Positions 52,510 to 62,575 are shown, numbered from the stretch's first letter. The stretch: DNA of 64,000 bases from Pseudocoprococcus catus (GCF_019734885.1 NZ_JAAXCM010000020.1:148800-212799); one strand, 5' to 3'. The notes: a model not told the origin generated them from the letters alone. Translations and numbers: made by a program.

Positions 52510-54633
52510 ATGATTGGTAATCCGATTTTATTATTATTAGTTGTCGGTCCCATGGCAGCAGCAGTCATAGGCTATCTGATCGGGCGGGTGAATAAATCTG
52601 CCAGGGATTATTTTGCAGACGCTGTGACAATACTGGCTTTTCTGACAATGGTGTATTTTTTCCTGACCTACAAAGAAGGGCAGCCGGTATCATTGTATGT
52701 TCCTGAGATCTGTGGGATGGGACTGTCCTTTAAACTGGACGGTTTCAGAATCATCTTTGCTTCAGTGACAGCCTTTATGTGGATGATGACCACTATTTTT
52801 TCAAAAGAATATCTTGCCCACGCAAGGAACAGAAACAGATATTACTTCTTCCTTCTGGTGACATTTGGTGCCACCATGGGCGTGTTCCTGTCAGATGATC
52901 TGTTTACAACATTTGTTTTCTTTGAAATCATGTCGCTGGCTTCCTATGTCTGCGTGATCCATGATGAGAAGAAGGAGACGATGTATGCAGGCGCTGTTTA
53001 TCTTGCAGTTGCCGTAATCGGCGGTATGGTTACCCTCATGGGCCTTTTGATGCTGTACCATGCGGCGGGAACACTGCAGTTAGATGCGCTGCTTCCGGTC
53101 TGTGAAGAAATTTTCCCGGAGAATGCCAGATGGCTCTATATTGCAGGCGGCTGTATTCTCTTCGGCTTTGGTGCCAAAGCGGGTATGTATCCGCTTCATA
53201 TATGGCTGCCGATGGCTCATCCGGTGGCACCGGCGCCGGCCAGTGCGTTATTGTCCGGTATTATTACCAAAACAGGTATCTTTGGTGTTATTGTAATTTC
53301 ATCCCGTATCTTTTTACACAACGGATACTGGGGAATGGTCATTCTGCTGTTTGGCGTGATTACAATGATGTTAGGCGGTATTCTGGCTATTTTTTCTCTG
53401 GATCTTAAGAGAACGCTGGCATGTTCGTCCATGTCACAGCTTGGTTTTATCTTTGTGGGTATCGGTATGCAGGGACTTCTCGGGGAAGAGAATGCTCTGG
53501 CAGTCAGGGGTACCATGCTGCATATGTTTAACCATTCCAACTTAAAGCTGGTGCTTTTTATGGCAGCCGGCGTGGTTGTGATGAATCTGCATAAACTGAA
53601 TCTCAATGATATCAGAGGTTTCGGACGTAAGAAGCCATTGCTGCTCTATACGTTTCTGATGGGTTCACTGGGTATCGGCGGTATCCCGCTTTTTAACGGT
53701 TATGTCAGCAAAACATTGATCCATGAGAGTATTGTGGAATATATTGAACTGCTGAAGGAAGGACACGGTGCAGCAACCTTTGCTTTTGCTTCAGGCGTGG
53801 ATGCGGCGGTTCTGTTTAAGGTGATTGAATGGCTTTTCATTGTCACGGGTGCCATGACAGTGGCTTATATGACCAAATTGTTTGTTGTACTTTTTGTGGA
53901 GGAAAACAGCGATCCGGAGATCCAGAAGCAGTATGAAGCAAAGACACATTACTGCAATAAGGTGACAGCAGCTGTTCTTGCGGTGACAGCGACAATCCTG
54001 CCGATCCTCGGCGTATTTCCGACAAGAACGCTGGACAAACTGGCGGATATGGGACAGGGCTTTATGTTCGGTGTTTCACCTCATCATGCCGTTCACTATT
54101 TTTCACTGGTTAATTTAAAGGGCGGTCTTTATTCCATCGTGATCGGTGCATTGATTTATGTTGTGATCATCCGTGGATGGATGATGGTGAAGATGAAGAC
54201 AGGTACAGTAATTTATATGAATCGCTGGCCGGAACGTCTTGACCTGCTGGAACTGATCTACTATCCGGTGATCATGATTATTTTGCCGAATGTGGCAGCG
54301 TTTATCTGCAGATGTATGGATTTTATGATGGACGGACTGATCCTGCTGGCAAGAAAGACAACACACCGTCAGCTCCACGGAGGCAAAAATCCGCCGAAGG
54401 GTTACAGACTTTCCTTCTGGTTGGGTGGTTTCTGCAATAAAATCGCTTTGTGGCTGAACAAGACGATTTACAAGAAACATCCGCTGAAGCGAGACTATAT
54501 TCTTCGTTTTGCAGAAAAAGAGAGAGTGATCAAAGATGCCAACAAGATTATTGTGGCAAGTGTGTCATTCAGTTTACTGATGTTTGGCATCGGTATGATT
54601 ATCACGGTTATCTATCTGTTTATGGCAGTATAG
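52510..54633 (+). CDS. Large antiporter-like subunit (NuoL/HyfB-like, MrpA position)
   Basis: A 707-residue polytopic protein. The first about 500 residues form a NuoL/M/N-type antiporter domain with Glu139 (FVFFEIMSLASY) and Lys223 (GFGAKAGMYPLHIW). The C-terminal about 200 residues hold extra helices and a basic linker (about 590-665) with a last helix at the end, resembling the lateral-helix type tail of NuoL/HyfB. It lacks the DUF4040 domain of MrpA, which is encoded separately at 46417. AGGAGGG lies before the ATG. Last gene of the operon; a strong terminator follows. Confidence 0.92.
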   Translation: MIGNPILLLLVVGPMAAAVIGYLIGRVNKSARDYFADAVTILAFLTMVYFFLTYKEGQPVSLYVPEICGMGLSFKLDGFRIIFASVTAFMWMMTTIFSKEYLAHARNRNRYYFFLLVTFGATMGVFLSDDLFTTFVFFEIMSLASYVCVIHDEKKETMYAGAVYLAVAVIGGMVTLMGLLMLYHAAGTLQLDALLPVCEEIFPENARWLYIAGGCILFGFGAKAGMYPLHIWLPMAHPVAPAPASALLSGIITKTGIFGVIVISSRIFLHNGYWGMVILLFGVITMMLGGILAIFSLDLKRTLACSSMSQLGFIFVGIGMQGLLGEENALAVRGTMLHMFNHSNLKLVLFMAAGVVVMNLHKLNLNDIRGFGRKKPLLLYTFLMGSLGIGGIPLFNGYVSKTLIHESIVEYIELLKEGHGAATFAFASGVDAAVLFKVIEWLFIVTGAMTVAYMTKLFVVLFVEENSDPEIQKQYEAKTHYCNKVTAAVLAVTATILPILGVFPTRTLDKLADMGQGFMFGVSPHHAVHYFSLVNLKGGLYSIVIGALIYVVIIRGWMMVKMKTGTVIYMNRWPERLDLLELIYYPVIMIILPNVAAFICRCMDFMMDGLILLARKTTHRQLHGGKNPPKGYRLSFWLGGFCNKIALWLNKTIYKKHPLKRDYILRFAEKERVIKDANKIIVASVSFSLLMFGIGMIITVIYLFMAV

Positions 54634-54660
54634 AGTATATACGAATATAGGAAATAAACA

Positions 54661-54694
54661 AAAGGTACAGTTTTTCGGGACTGTACCTTTTTTG
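54661..54694 (+). terminator. Intrinsic terminator of the Mrp-like operon
   Basis: AAAGGTACAGT pairs with ACTGTACCTTT around TTTTCGGG and is followed by T6. Confidence 0.95.
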
Positions 54695-54769
54695 ATAGAA
54701 AATAAGCCTGATCGCAGTGTAATAAAAATCTAAGCACATATCACTATGTGCTTAAGAAGAGGAAGGTAT

Positions 54770-54823
54770 ATGAAAAAGATTTTCAGCAGACCAGATCTGA
54801 TGAATTCCGGTTGTCAGATATGA
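54770..54823 (+). CDS. Possible 17-residue peptide
   Basis: The frame MKKIFSRPDLMNSGCQI starts at an ATG five bases after GAGGAAGG, an excellent ribosome site, and is preceded by a hairpin, AAGCACATA/TATGTGCTT. The peptide is basic at its N-terminus and has one Cys. It could be a leader peptide, a true small protein or the start of a decayed gene. Nothing similar is recognised. The remaining intergenic 180 bases up to 55003 hold only a TATAAT at 54966 for the next gene. Confidence 0.3.
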   Translation: MKKIFSRPDLMNSGCQI

Positions 54824-55003
54824 CCTGTTGTTATTATGCAGTATATCGGAGAAATGTAAATACTGCTATCAGCAGAGCATAAATTGCAGGTAAAGTTTTT
54901 GTGAACAAAAACAAAACATGTGTTTGAAGTACTAAATACTTCTTTCTTTTTACTGTCAAATGCGATATAATGAAAGGCATAAAATGACGGAGGAAAAGCA
55001 GAT

Positions 55004-56215
55004 ATGCCAGAGAAGGATAATCCCGGAATGGGCGAAAGAATTCAGTCGATGGTGGAAGACGCCATCAATTCCATGGACTTTGAACAGTTGAATAAGAATA
55101 TCACAGGTTCTATACAGTCCGTTTTTGAAGAATTGAATATACAGCCGCCTGCGGGAACCAGATCAAAGGTCAGCAGCACTTCAAATGTGAGATATCATTA
55201 CGGTACAGAGAAGAAGACCGGCGAGCGTGGGATGACCAGGTATGTGAAGAATCCGCCGGGCACAGTGACAGGGCCTCTCTGCACTGCATTAGGCGGTATG
55301 TTTACAGGCATATTTGGCATTACATCCATTGTGATGGCTGCTGTGCAGAGTGCGGTCCCTGCTGCTGTTATGCTCGGACATATTACTTTGTCCCTTACAA
55401 TTCCGTTTACAGTTGCTTCAGCACTGGTATTGGCAAAGGGAATTTCCCTCAGCAGACGGGTGAGAAGATTTAGGAGATATACGAGAACGATCGGAGAGAG
55501 GACGTATTGTCAGGTGAAGGAGCTGGCATCCGCGGTGGGAAAGAGTGAGAAGGTTGTTGTGAGAGATCTCCAGAGACTGATCGAGAACCGGGCTTTTACC
55601 AATGGACATCTGGATATACAGAATACCTGTCTGATGCTTGATGATACGACTTACAGGCAGTATCTTGAGACACAGGAGGCTTACAGACAGCGAAGACTTG
55701 AGGAACAGGCGCGTCAGAGCGCAGACAAAAGCATTTTTTCATCAGAAGGCATTGAGAATCAGGATCTCATCCGGGCTATTGAAGAGGGCAATCGCTATAT
55801 CGAAGCCGTCCGAAGAGCCAATGATGCGATACCGGGAGAAGAGATATCCGAGAAGCTATACAGACTGGAAACACTGATCAGGAAGATATTTGAAGTGCTG
55901 AAGCAGAAGCCGGAACAGCTGCCGAAGCTTCGCAAGTTTATGCAATATTATATGCCGACAACACTGAAACTCGTGCAGACTTATCAGGAACTGGATACGC
56001 AGCCTGCAGCAGGAGAGAATATCCAACAGTCAAAGGCGGAGATAGAGAAGACGCTGGATACCATCAATCTGGCCTATGAAAAGCTTTTAGACAGTTTTTT
56101 TGAGGATGCAGCCATGGATATCAAGTCAGATATCACAGTTCTTGAAACGATGCTGGCACAGGAAGGGTTGACAAAGAATCCATTTGATACAGAATCAGGG
56201 AGTGAGCGCAGATGA
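55004..56215 (+). CDS. XpaC-family protein (5-bromo-4-chloroindolyl phosphate hydrolysis family)
   Basis: A 403-residue protein. The N-terminal about 85 residues are polar, then come two or three membrane helices (about 88-150), followed by a winged-helix-like segment (QVKELASAVGKSEKVVVRDL) and a helical C-terminal domain rich in Glu, Gln and Arg. This matches the XpaC family, named for a Bacillus phenotype; its molecular role is not settled. It overlaps the next gene (TelA family) by four bases (ATGA), the usual pairing, which suggests a joint function at the envelope or in stress tolerance. Confidence 0.87.
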   Translation: MPEKDNPGMGERIQSMVEDAINSMDFEQLNKNITGSIQSVFEELNIQPPAGTRSKVSSTSNVRYHYGTEKKTGERGMTRYVKNPPGTVTGPLCTALGGMFTGIFGITSIVMAAVQSAVPAAVMLGHITLSLTIPFTVASALVLAKGISLSRRVRRFRRYTRTIGERTYCQVKELASAVGKSEKVVVRDLQRLIENRAFTNGHLDIQNTCLMLDDTTYRQYLETQEAYRQRRLEEQARQSADKSIFSSEGIENQDLIRAIEEGNRYIEAVRRANDAIPGEEISEKLYRLETLIRKIFEVLKQKPEQLPKLRKFMQYYMPTTLKLVQTYQELDTQPAAGENIQQSKAEIEKTLDTINLAYEKLLDSFFEDAAMDIKSDITVLETMLAQEGLTKNPFDTESGSERR

Positions 56216-57369
56216 GTGAGATTAAATTAGATGAGACACCGACATTGACATTTGAACCATTTATAGAGGAAATGCAGCCGCCGGCCCGGGAACAGAAGAA
56301 ACAGGTGACTGAAACTGTTCAGGCTTTTGATGACAGTATGCTCAGCGATGAAGAGAAGAAGATGGTTGAGGATTTTGCCGCGAAGATTGATATTGCCAAT
56401 TCCACACAGGTGATGCAGTATGGTGCAGGTGCACAGCAGAAGGTGGCCGGTTTTTCGGAGAAGGCACTGGAGAACGTGAGAACAAAAGACCTCGGTGAAG
56501 TGGGGGATATGATCACAGGTGTTGTCACAGAATTAAAGAATTTTGATGCAGGAGAAGAAGAGAAAGGTCTCTTCGGATTTTTCAGGAAAAATGTGGATAA
56601 GCTGACAACCATGAAGACGAAGTACCAGAAGGCAGAGACGAATGTGAACCATATCGTGGAGGCTCTTGAACAGCATCAGGTTCTGTTAATGAAAGATGTT
56701 GCGACATTGGATCAGCTGTATGAACTGAATATGACCTATTACAAAGAGCTGACAATGTATATTCTTGCCGGGAAGAAGAAGTTATATCAGGTTGAGCATG
56801 TGGATATCCCTGCACTGGCAGCGAAGGCACAGGCATCAGGTCTACCTGAAGATGCACAGGCTGTCAGTGATCTGACTGCATTGGCGAATCGTTTTGAAAA
56901 GAAGCTGCATGATCTTGAACTGACGCGAACCATCGCTATGCAGATGGCACCTCAGATTCGTCTTGTGCAGAACAATGATACGATGATGTCTGACAAGATA
57001 CAGTCAACCATTGTGAATACGATTCCCTTGTGGAAGAGCCAGATGGTGATCGCACTGGGAATTGCACATTCAGAGCAGGCTGCAAAGGTTCAGCGGGAAG
57101 TATCGGATTTCACCAACGAGATGCTGAAGAAGAATGCAGAGCGATTGAAGACAGCATCTGTGAATGTGGCCAGGGAATCTGAAAGAGGTATTGTGGATAT
57201 AGAAACATTACAGACGACAAATGAACAGCTGATCAGTACATTGGATGAAGTGCTTCAGATCCAGAGAGACGGAAGAGCAAAGCGTCAGGCAGCTGAAGTT
57301 GAACTTCAGAAGATCGAAGGCGATTTAAAGGCAAAGCTTCTTTCAATGAGAGGTTCTGTACAGGGGTAG
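56212..57369 (+). CDS. TelA/toxic anion resistance family protein
   Basis: A 385-residue soluble, almost entirely helical protein. Features of the TelA/KlaA family include the KIDIANSTQVMQYGAGAQ segment, GFFRKNVDKL, and the long coiled-coil region from about 120 to the end with SQMVIALGIAHSEQAAKVQ. Family members are linked to tellurite and envelope-stress tolerance; the biochemical activity is unknown. Translationally coupled to the XpaC-like gene. Confidence 0.92.
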   Translation: MSEIKLDETPTLTFEPFIEEMQPPAREQKKQVTETVQAFDDSMLSDEEKKMVEDFAAKIDIANSTQVMQYGAGAQQKVAGFSEKALENVRTKDLGEVGDMITGVVTELKNFDAGEEEKGLFGFFRKNVDKLTTMKTKYQKAETNVNHIVEALEQHQVLLMKDVATLDQLYELNMTYYKELTMYILAGKKKLYQVEHVDIPALAAKAQASGLPEDAQAVSDLTALANRFEKKLHDLELTRTIAMQMAPQIRLVQNNDTMMSDKIQSTIVNTIPLWKSQMVIALGIAHSEQAAKVQREVSDFTNEMLKKNAERLKTASVNVARESERGIVDIETLQTTNEQLISTLDEVLQIQRDGRAKRQAAEVELQKIEGDLKAKLLSMRGSVQG

Positions 57370-57460
57370 GAATGCTGTATGTCTGTGAAGCAGACTGAAA
57401 ATCTACCCGCGGATTCGTAAATGGATCTTGAACTTCAGGTGATCAGCATAGTGTAGGGCA

Positions 57461-57497
57461 GGGCAGTTTTGAATATCAGAGCTGCCTTGTTCTGATA
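57461..57497 (+). terminator. Weak terminator-like hairpin before mutY
   Basis: GGGCAG (57461-57466) and CTGCC (57482-57486) can pair, followed by TTGTTCT. The stem is short and the tail poor; it may only weakly separate the telA-like and mutY genes. Confidence 0.35.
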
Positions 57498-57534
57498 AAA
57501 CAGACAGAAGATATATGAGTTAAAGGGGGCTGTT

Positions 57535-58590
57535 ATGACAGAAGAAGGATATAAAGAGGCAGCGCAGAATGTGACAGCCTGGTATCGGAGCCATGGGCGC
57601 GATCTTCCATGGCGCCGGACGAAGGATCCATATGCCATATGGGTCAGTGAGATTATGCTGCAGCAGACGCAGGTAGAGACAGTGAAGCCTTATTATGAAC
57701 GCTTTATCAATGAATTGCCGACGGCAGCGGATTTGGCCGAGGCGGAGGAGCAGCGTGTTTTTAAATTGTGGGAGGGGCTTGGATATTACAGGAGAGCTTC
57801 CCATCTGAAAGAAGCGGCCGAGACGGTTGTCAGGGATTATGCCGGCAGGTTTCCGGATACGTATGAAGAATTGCTGAAGTTAAAGGGTGTCGGCATGTAC
57901 ACGGCCAGTGCCATCGCAAGCATTGCATTCGGCATTCCAAAAGGTGTTGTGGACGGCAATACACTGAGAATTGTTTCGCGTTTACTGAACAGGGAGGACA
58001 ATATTGCCCTTCAGAAGACAAAGAATGCTTTTGGAGAGGTAATGGATGCCATGATCCGTTATGCGGATCCTTCGGACTTTAATCAGGGAATGATGGATCT
58101 TGGAGCCATGATCTGTACACCTGCCAAACCGGTCTGTGAAGCCTGTCCCATCGCTTCATTGTGTCAGGCCAGATTGGCTGGAACAGTGGGACGTCTTCCG
58201 GTCAACAACAAGAAGATCAACAAGAGTATTTTGGAGTATATGACAGTGGTCATCAGAGAGAGTGACCGATATTTTATGATACCGAATGAAAACGGCCTGC
58301 TGCAGAATTTATACGGTTTTGCACAGTACAGCTGTGACACACCATCGGAGTTTGAGCAGCTTTTTTATGACCAATATGGTGTGAGAATACGCCTGACGGA
58401 GTATGTCAGCGATATAAAGCACGTTTTTACACACAGGGAGTGGCGGATGCATGTCTATGGCGGTGAAGTTGCCGGGGAGCGATCATTTGGGAACAGAACA
58501 GATTTTTACACCCTGGAAGAGATAGAGAAACTGCCTGTTTCAACGGCACATCTGAAGGTATTAAAGAGTTATTTGAAAGCTGTGAATTGA
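57535..58590 (+). CDS. mutY: A/G-specific adenine glycosylase
   Basis: A 351-residue DNA repair enzyme that removes adenine mispaired with 8-oxoguanine. The catalytic Glu lies in IWVSEIMLQQTQVET, the helix-hairpin-helix is LKGVGMYTASAIAS with Asp in VDGNTLRI, and the [4Fe-4S] cluster motif is C-x6-C-x2-C-x5-C (CTPAKPVCEACPIASLC). A NUDIX-like C-terminal domain (about 225-345) recognises 8-oxoguanine. AAAGGGGG precedes the ATG. Complete. Confidence 0.97.
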   Translation: MTEEGYKEAAQNVTAWYRSHGRDLPWRRTKDPYAIWVSEIMLQQTQVETVKPYYERFINELPTAADLAEAEEQRVFKLWEGLGYYRRASHLKEAAETVVRDYAGRFPDTYEELLKLKGVGMYTASAIASIAFGIPKGVVDGNTLRIVSRLLNREDNIALQKTKNAFGEVMDAMIRYADPSDFNQGMMDLGAMICTPAKPVCEACPIASLCQARLAGTVGRLPVNNKKINKSILEYMTVVIRESDRYFMIPNENGLLQNLYGFAQYSCDTPSEFEQLFYDQYGVRIRLTEYVSDIKHVFTHREWRMHVYGGEVAGERSFGNRTDFYTLEEIEKLPVSTAHLKVLKSYLKAVN

Positions 58591-58617
58591 CGACTTTTCG
58601 AAAAGGGGGAACCGGCA

Positions 58618-59628
58618 ATGAATATTCGTGAGGAGAGAGAGGCATGGGAGCAGAGTTATCTGAGCCCATATGCGTCAAAGAGCAGTGAGACCATGGGAAG
58701 GGATCGTCAGGAAGATAAATGTGATATCCGTCCCGAGTATCAGCGTGACAGAGACCGGATTCTTCATTCGAAAGCATTCAGACGGATGAAGCACAAAACA
58801 CAGGTGTTTCTGGCACCGAGAGGTGACCATTACAGAACAAGACTGACGCATACACTGGAAGTATCACAAACAGCGAGAACGATTGCAAGGGCGCTGAGGC
58901 TTAACGAAGACCTGACGGAGGCAATTGCCCTGGGCCATGATCTGGGGCATGCCCCTTTTGGACACGCCGGAGAAGCTGTATTGAATGAAATTTGTCCGGA
59001 GGGGTTCAGACATTACATACAAAGTGTCCGTGTCGTGGAAGTTCTGGAGAAGAATGGATTGGGACTGAATCTGACAAAAGAGGTCAGGGATGGGATGATG
59101 AATCATTCCACGTCGAGAATGCCAAAGACACTGGAAGGCAAAATTGTGAGACTTTCAGACAAAATTGCTTATATTAATCATGATATAGATGATGCGATTC
59201 GCGGGAAGATCATCATTGAGGAAGAATTGCCGGTGAAGTATACGGATATTCTCGGGCATGATTCCAAGGAAAGGCTCAATACGCTGATTCATGATGTAAT
59301 CGACAACAGCATGAACAGGCCGGATATTCTGATGTCGGAGCATGTGGAGGATGCGATGCTTGGTATGCGTCGATATATGTTTGAACATGTATACAATAAT
59401 CCGAAAGCCAAGAATCAGGAGACAAAGGCACAGAATGTGCTGAGAGAACTCTATGGGCATTATATGAAATATACAGAACAGATGCCGGAAGAATACAGAA
59501 GGCTTATTGCAGAGGGGCGCTGTTCGAAGGAACGGGCGGTGTGTGACTATTTGTCGGGAATGACAGATCAGTACACAATAGAAACCTATGAGGCACTTTA
59601 TATTCCAAAGGCATGGAAGATTTACTAG
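58618..59628 (+). CDS. dgt: Deoxyguanosinetriphosphate triphosphohydrolase-like protein
   Basis: A 336-residue HD-domain dNTPase that splits dNTPs into nucleoside and triphosphate. Metal ligands lie in RTRLTHTLEVSQTAR, GHDLGHAPFGHAGE and later DKIAYINHDIDDA. It is the standard short Firmicute form. AAGGGGG lies upstream. It directly precedes dnaG, an order common in Clostridia, consistent with a role in nucleotide pools for replication. Confidence 0.95.
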   Translation: MNIREEREAWEQSYLSPYASKSSETMGRDRQEDKCDIRPEYQRDRDRILHSKAFRRMKHKTQVFLAPRGDHYRTRLTHTLEVSQTARTIARALRLNEDLTEAIALGHDLGHAPFGHAGEAVLNEICPEGFRHYIQSVRVVEVLEKNGLGLNLTKEVRDGMMNHSTSRMPKTLEGKIVRLSDKIAYINHDIDDAIRGKIIIEEELPVKYTDILGHDSKERLNTLIHDVIDNSMNRPDILMSEHVEDAMLGMRRYMFEHVYNNPKAKNQETKAQNVLRELYGHYMKYTEQMPEEYRRLIAEGRCSKERAVCDYLSGMTDQYTIETYEALYIPKAWKIY

Positions 59629-59643
59629 AAGGATGTGACAGGG

Positions 59644-61425
59644 ATGTATTATCCTGATGAAGTAATAGAAGAAGTCAGAAGCAGCAATAATATCGTGGAT
59701 GTGATTGGCAGTTATGTACGGCTTCAGAAAAAGGGCAGTTCTTACTTTGGCCTCTGCCCGTTCCACAATGAGAAGTCGCCGTCGTTTTCCGTCAGCCCCA
59801 ATAAACAAATGTATTATTGTTTTGGCTGCGGAGCCGGGGGCAATGTATTTACCTTTATTATGGAATATGAAAATCAGACGTTTCCGGAGGCTATGAAAGT
59901 ACTGGCAGACAGAGCGGGAATCGCACTTCCGGAAGCGGAACTGACAGAAGAACAGAAAAGGGAAAGAAATAAACGGCAGCTGCTGTTGGAGATCAACAAA
60001 ACAGCAGCCAACTATTTTTATTATCAATTGAATAATGAACAGGGACAGCAGGCCAGAGAATACCTGGAGAATAGAAAGCTGTCCAAGGAGACGCAGATCC
60101 ATTTTGGACTGGGATATGCCAGCAAATACAGCAACGATCTTTATCTGTATCTGAAAAAGAAGGGATATTCGGATCAGATTCTGAAGGAGACGGGACTGCT
60201 CACTTATGATGAAAAACATGGTGCTCATGACAAGTTCTGGAATCGTGTCATGTTCCCGATCATGGATGTGAACAATAAAGTGATCGGTTTTGGCGGGCGA
60301 GTCATGGGTGACGGAACACCGAAGTATCTGAATTCACCGGAAACCATGCTTTTTGATAAGAGCAGAAATCTCTATGGGCTGAATTATGCCAGAACATCCA
60401 GAAAGTCATATATGATTATCTGTGAAGGATATATGGATGTGATCGCTATGCATCAGGCAGGTTTCACCAATGCGGTGGCTTCTCTTGGTACGGCCTTTAC
60501 CATGCAGCACAGTGTTTTGCTGAAACGGTATACTCAGGAAGTCCGTCTGGCCTATGACAGTGATGGTGCAGGACAGAAAGCGGCCCTCAGAGCGATTCCG
60601 ATCCTGAAATCTGCCGGTATCAATGTGCGGGTGATCCATATGAACCCCTATAAAGATCCGGATGAATTTATCAAAAATCTTGGGACAGAGGCCTTTCAGG
60701 AAAGAATTGATGCAGCGGAGAGCAGTTTTATGTTTGAAATCTCCGTATTGGAGAAAAATTATAAACAGTCGGATCCGGAAGGCAGAGCTTCTTTTATGAA
60801 AGCGATGGCAAGGAGATTGCTGCAATTTCCGCAGGAACTGGAGCGAAACATTTATATTGACGCCATTGCCGGACGTTACGGCATTGCATCGGAGGAACTG
60901 AAGCGGATGGTGAACAGTTTCGGTGCATCTATGAGCAGAGAACAGGTGGAAGAAGCTATTTATCAGCAGCAGGAGCAGGAAGAGATGCCTGTGAAGAAGC
61001 GTGCTGAGAAGGAAAACAGCGTACTGACTGCTCAAAAACTGTTTCTGACATGGCTGATTGAAGATCCGTCGCTTTATGATAAAATCAAAGATTATATTGA
61101 TGAGGATGATTTTGAAGATCCGCTTTATCACAAAGCAGCAACACTTGTCTTTGAGGAATTAAAGGTAACCGGTCAGGTGACCCCTGCCAGAATATTGAAT
61201 CAGTTTGAAGATGTGGAGGAACAGAAAACAGCAGCGTCGCTGTTCAATACAAAGCTCAAGACAGATGATGACCCTGCCATTCGTGAGAAGGCGTTGAATG
61301 AAACGGTGAAGCGGATCAAGAAAAACAGTCTGGAACTGAAGAGCAGAAGCGTCAGGGAGATTTCGGATCTTCAGAAAATCATCCAGGAGAAAGCAAAGCT
61401 TCAGAAGCTGTATATTTCTCTTTAA
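59644..61425 (+). CDS. dnaG: DNA primase
   Basis: A 593-residue primase making RNA primers for replication. The N-terminal zinc finger (CPFHNEKSPSF and YYCFGCGAGG), the catalytic TOPRIM core (EGYMDVIAMH, then AYDSDGAG) and the C-terminal helicase-interacting region are all present. The ATG at 59644 was chosen over GTG at 59635, since AAGGA ends about 10 bases before the ATG and touches the GTG. It is part of the macromolecular synthesis operon with rpoD. Confidence 0.97.
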   Translation: MYYPDEVIEEVRSSNNIVDVIGSYVRLQKKGSSYFGLCPFHNEKSPSFSVSPNKQMYYCFGCGAGGNVFTFIMEYENQTFPEAMKVLADRAGIALPEAELTEEQKRERNKRQLLLEINKTAANYFYYQLNNEQGQQAREYLENRKLSKETQIHFGLGYASKYSNDLYLYLKKKGYSDQILKETGLLTYDEKHGAHDKFWNRVMFPIMDVNNKVIGFGGRVMGDGTPKYLNSPETMLFDKSRNLYGLNYARTSRKSYMIICEGYMDVIAMHQAGFTNAVASLGTAFTMQHSVLLKRYTQEVRLAYDSDGAGQKAALRAIPILKSAGINVRVIHMNPYKDPDEFIKNLGTEAFQERIDAAESSFMFEISVLEKNYKQSDPEGRASFMKAMARRLLQFPQELERNIYIDAIAGRYGIASEELKRMVNSFGASMSREQVEEAIYQQQEQEEMPVKKRAEKENSVLTAQKLFLTWLIEDPSLYDKIKDYIDEDDFEDPLYHKAATLVFEELKVTGQVTPARILNQFEDVEEQKTAASLFNTKLKTDDDPAIREKALNETVKRIKKNSLELKSRSVREISDLQKIIQEKAKLQKLYISL

Positions 61426-61464
61426 TAATGGAAAACTACTAACAATATGCCCGGAGGAAAACAA

Positions 61465-62562
61465 ATGGACGAAAATATGGCACTTTTTATGGATAAATTA
61501 AAAGAATTGGTTCCTTTTGCAAAAGAGAAGGAGCAGGAGCTGACACCGGATATGATCAGTGACTTTTTCGGTCATATGCCGCTGACAGAGGATCAGATAG
61601 AGAAGATATATGATTATCTGGAATCAAATGGTATTTTTGTGGATCGAAGCAATGATGAGCCGGATCGGAGAATGCTGGATGAGGTGGAGGAAGATATTGA
61701 CCCGAATGATATTTCTGTCCCTGAGGGAATCGGAACGAATGATCCTGTCCGTATGTATCTGAAGGAGATCGGGAATATTCCGCTTCTGACACAGGAAGAG
61801 GAGATTGAACTGGCCAAAGAGATGAAGGCAGGAAGCAAGAAAGCTGCCAAAAAGATGGCAGAAGCAAATCTTCGTCTTGTTGTCAGCATAGCCAAGCGTT
61901 ATGTGGGACGCGGCATGCAGTTTCTGGATTTGATCCAGGAGGGCAATGTCGGACTGATCAAAGCAGTTGAGAAGTATGATTATACCAAGGGTTACAAATT
62001 CAGTACCTATGCTACATGGTGGATACGCCAGGCAATTACCCGTTCTATTGCAGATCAGGCAAGAACCATCCGTATTCCTGTACACATGGTTGAGACGATG
62101 AATAAGATTACGAAGGCACAGCGTTCACTGACACAGGAACTTGGCAGAGATCCTTCAGTGGAAGAAATTGCGGAGAATGTGCATATGGACGCCGGCAGGG
62201 TGCGTGAAATCCTGAAACTGGCTCAGGAAACAGTCTCACTGGAGACACCGGTGGGAAGTGAAGAGGAGAGTCATCTGGCAGATTTTATTGAGGATGAGCA
62301 TACACCGCTGCCTTCTGATGAAGCTGCATTCGGACAGCTCAAAGATGATATCAGAAGTGTCCTGGACAAATTAAATGAGCGTGAACAGAAGGTTCTCAGG
62401 ATGCGTTTTGGCTTGGATGACGGCCATGAGCATACCCTTGAGGAAGTGGGTCAGGAACTCAATGTTACTCGTGAACGTATCAGACAGATTGAGGCTAAAG
62501 CGCTGCGCAAGCTGCGCCAGTCCGGCAAATCGGCGGGCCTTGAAGGTTATCTGAATCAGTAA
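61465..62562 (+). CDS. rpoD: RNA polymerase primary sigma factor (sigma-70)
   Basis: A 365-residue housekeeping sigma factor with a short region 1.1 (1-80), region 1.2 ([11 protein letters not shown]), region 2 ([40 protein letters not shown]), region 3 and region 4 ([20 protein letters not shown]). The ATG at 61465 lies 7 bases after GGAGG; an ATG at 61447 precedes that site. The dnaG-rpoD order is classical. It recognises the TTGACA/TATAAT promoters seen across the window. Confidence 0.98.
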   Translation: MDENMALFMDKLKELVPFAKEKEQELTPDMISDFFGHMPLTEDQIEKIYDYLESNGIFVDRSNDEPDRRMLDEVEEDIDPNDISVPEGIGTNDPVRMYLKEIGNIPLLTQEEEIELAKEMKAGSKKAAKKMAEANLRLVVSIAKRYVGRGMQFLDLIQEGNVGLIKAVEKYDYTKGYKFSTYATWWIRQAITRSIADQARTIRIPVHMVETMNKITKAQRSLTQELGRDPSVEEIAENVHMDAGRVREILKLAQETVSLETPVGSEEESHLADFIEDEHTPLPSDEAAFGQLKDDIRSVLDKLNEREQKVLRMRFGLDDGHEHTLEEVGQELNVTRERIRQIEAKALRKLRQSGKSAGLEGYLNQ

Positions 62563-62575
62563 GCGGAGGAAATAT

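Noticed and set aside
45321-54633. Considered annotation as a complete NADH dehydrogenase or an energy-converting hydrogenase
   Set aside because: No NuoB/C/D/H/I or hydrogenase catalytic subunits are encoded in the operon or nearby; only Mrp/Mbh-type membrane subunits are present.
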